From Methylobacterium aerolatum (GTDB taxonomy: Bacteria; Pseudomonadota; Alphaproteobacteria; Rhizobiales; Beijerinckiaceae): 64,000 nucleotides of DNA. The stretch is taken from the NCBI RefSeq assembly GCF_022179085.1, contig NZ_BPQE01000005.1, positions 62,001-126,000 of the forward strand. Direction: 5' to 3'. The notes beneath the pieces were generated by a model, which made no database searches, was not told where the DNA came from, and was given only the letters and a program-made list of their open reading frames with translations. A program made the position numbers and the translations under genes. Of the stretch, positions 63,033 to 64,000 are shown one piece after another; position 1 is the first letter of the stretch; every line of letters starts with the position of its first letter.

Positions 63033-64000
63033 CTAACCGGCGTCGCGCGTGCAGATGAAGTAGAACTGGCACGACGGGCAGTCGCGCGGATCCTTGGGTA
63101 CCGGCCGGAAGTCACCGCTGCGGATGCCGGCCAAAGCATCCAAATAGGCCTTCATCGCGGTTCGATCCGGCGTGATCGGATCCGTCTCGCCGAGCGCAGG
63201 GTAGAAGGCTTCGAGCCGAATCGCCCGCCCTAAGAAGAGGGCCGCGCCGGCCTCACCCATGAGTGCCCAGATAGCGTTGTCCGCCTCACTCTTCGACTTT
63301 CGGCCTGTCTTGAAGCGTTGGGCAACAATGGTACCGTCTGCGGCCTCATAAACGCGGTCCGGGCGAAGGGTGATGAGGCTCCCGGCGAGACTTGTCGACC
63401 AGACCCTCTCGGCAGGAGGGCCGCCGTCGATGGCTCTGGTAGCTGTGGTCCTGAGCATCTTCTCGGCATTGCGCCAGTAAACGTCCTCGAAAGCCTCGCC
63501 GACGGGACCGCGCTTGGACCAGATTTCCCGCAGTTGTTCGACCGCCTCGTCCGGCGTTACGGGGTTTCCTTCGCCGATACGGTCACAGATCCATCCGATA
63601 GCTTGCCGAACCGTGCCGTGGAAGCGAAGGAACGCGCTCTTCCTCACCAGTCCACCGAGCTCCTCCACCACTTCGTACCGATAGCGAGCCGGGCATCGGA
63701 AATAGATCTCGATGTGCCGTTCCTCGAAGTCCGCACTCGGTGAAGGCGGCTCCATGGCGACCGGCGCGTGTAGCGGGGACGTCGCGGTTGCCTTGCGGCT
63801 GGCCGGCAAGATGCCTTTCAGGCGGTCGAGGTACTTCGAGGGGTTGCAAGTCTGATTGCCGGTGTAAGTTCCCGCGCTGTTGATCGTCAGGACGTCCCGT
63901 GCGCGAGACAGTGCGACAAAGAACAGGCACTCCTCCTCAGCGTCGTGGTCCGTCTTGCCGATCTCCAGTCGCTCAAGCCCGACCGGGGCCGGGCATGCGA
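63033..64000 (-). CDS. UvrD-like helicase with C-terminal Fe-S PD-(D/E)xK-type nuclease domain (5' end outside window)
   Basis: The frame is open from the right edge of the window to the stop at 63033. The first visible residues include EEECLFFVALSRARDVLTI, helicase motif VI of the UvrD/Rep superfamily. A nuclease-like domain follows: HIEIYFRCPARYRYEVVEEL with the first cluster cysteine, RPDRVYEAADGTIVAQRFKTGRK with the K-T-G of the nuclease core, and DCPSCQFYFICTRDAG with the other cysteines of an AddB/Cas4-type iron-sulphur cluster. The residue two before the core Lys is Arg rather than Asp/Glu. It precedes the ubiquitin-like operon by 131 nt on the same strand. Confidence 0.82.
   Translation of the reverse strand, partial: ACPAPVGLERLEIGKTDHDAEEECLFFVALSRARDVLTINSAGTYTGNQTCNPSKYLDRLKGILPASRKATATSPLHAPVAMEPPSPSADFEERHIEIYFRCPARYRYEVVEELGGLVRKSAFLRFHGTVRQAIGWICDRIGEGNPVTPDEAVEQLREIWSKRGPVGEAFEDVYWRNAEKMLRTTATRAIDGGPPAERVWSTSLAGSLITLRPDRVYEAADGTIVAQRFKTGRKSKSEADNAIWALMGEAGAALFLGRAIRLEAFYPALGETDPITPDRTAMKAYLDALAGIRSGDFRPVPKDPRDCPSCQFYFICTRDAG

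Overview
The window comes from a GC-rich alphaproteobacterium of the order Hyphomicrobiales, most probably Methylobacteriaceae. Evidence: crotonyl-CoA carboxylase/reductase of the ethylmalonyl-CoA pathway, an alternative complex III (ActA/ActB), a LexA with an alphaproteobacterial GTTC-N7-GTTC operator, a neighbouring gltA-gltX-comEC-lexA block, and families of palindromic intergenic repeats that I recall as common in this family. Species assignment is inference only.

Layout. (1) 1-34,062 is core chromosome: actA-actB, a degenerate ABC-type protein, an L,D-transpeptidase, an MBL hydrolase, an NDUFA9-like protein, a nitronate monooxygenase-like flavoenzyme, a TPR lipoprotein, purE-purK, two small DUF465 proteins, prpE, a PLA2-like secreted protein, an old-yellow-enzyme reductase, a phosphodiester glycosidase, a Gly-rich secreted protein, a transporter/amidohydrolase pair plus an omega-aminotransferase, ccr, alkA, gltA, gltX, comEC and lexA. 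Two families of hairpin repeats (called A and B here) sit at gene ends. (2) 34,240-39,280 is a scar of decayed mobile elements: a Mu/Tn7-like transposase and AAA ATPase pair, and an IS5-type transposase. They flank an intact divergent luxR-luxI quorum-sensing pair. (3) 39,741-46,150 is chromosomal again: DUF2946 and PCuAC copper proteins, a glycosyltransferase-like gene, an MFS-DUF-NiCoT transport cluster, and tRNA-Phe.

(4) 46,151-54,247 is an integrative element of about 8.1 kb inserted in the 3' end of tRNA-Phe. It has a tyrosine integrase at the left end and a 17-bp copy of the tRNA 3' end at the right end. It carries a tightly coupled DprA-like/ComF-like phosphoribosyltransferase pair, a serine recombinase, a DUF3800 protein and small genes. 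(5) 54,248-64,000 is a second accessory block directly after attR. On the plus strand it has a metallophosphoesterase, a phospholipase-D-like protein and an unrecognised 546-aa protein. Facing it on the minus strand is a ubiquitin-like conjugation operon: a UBL-UBL-E2 fusion, a JAB-E1 fusion, a DUF6527 protein and an uncharacterised 139-aa protein, behind the C-terminus of a UvrD-type helicase/Fe-S nuclease.

The most interesting candidates for an under-described system are the plus-strand phosphoesterase/PLD/546-aa module, the ubiquitin-like operon next to it, and the DprA-PRTase pair. All three lie in what looks like a tandem, tRNA-anchored defence island. Functional roles there are inferred from domain content and context, not shown.
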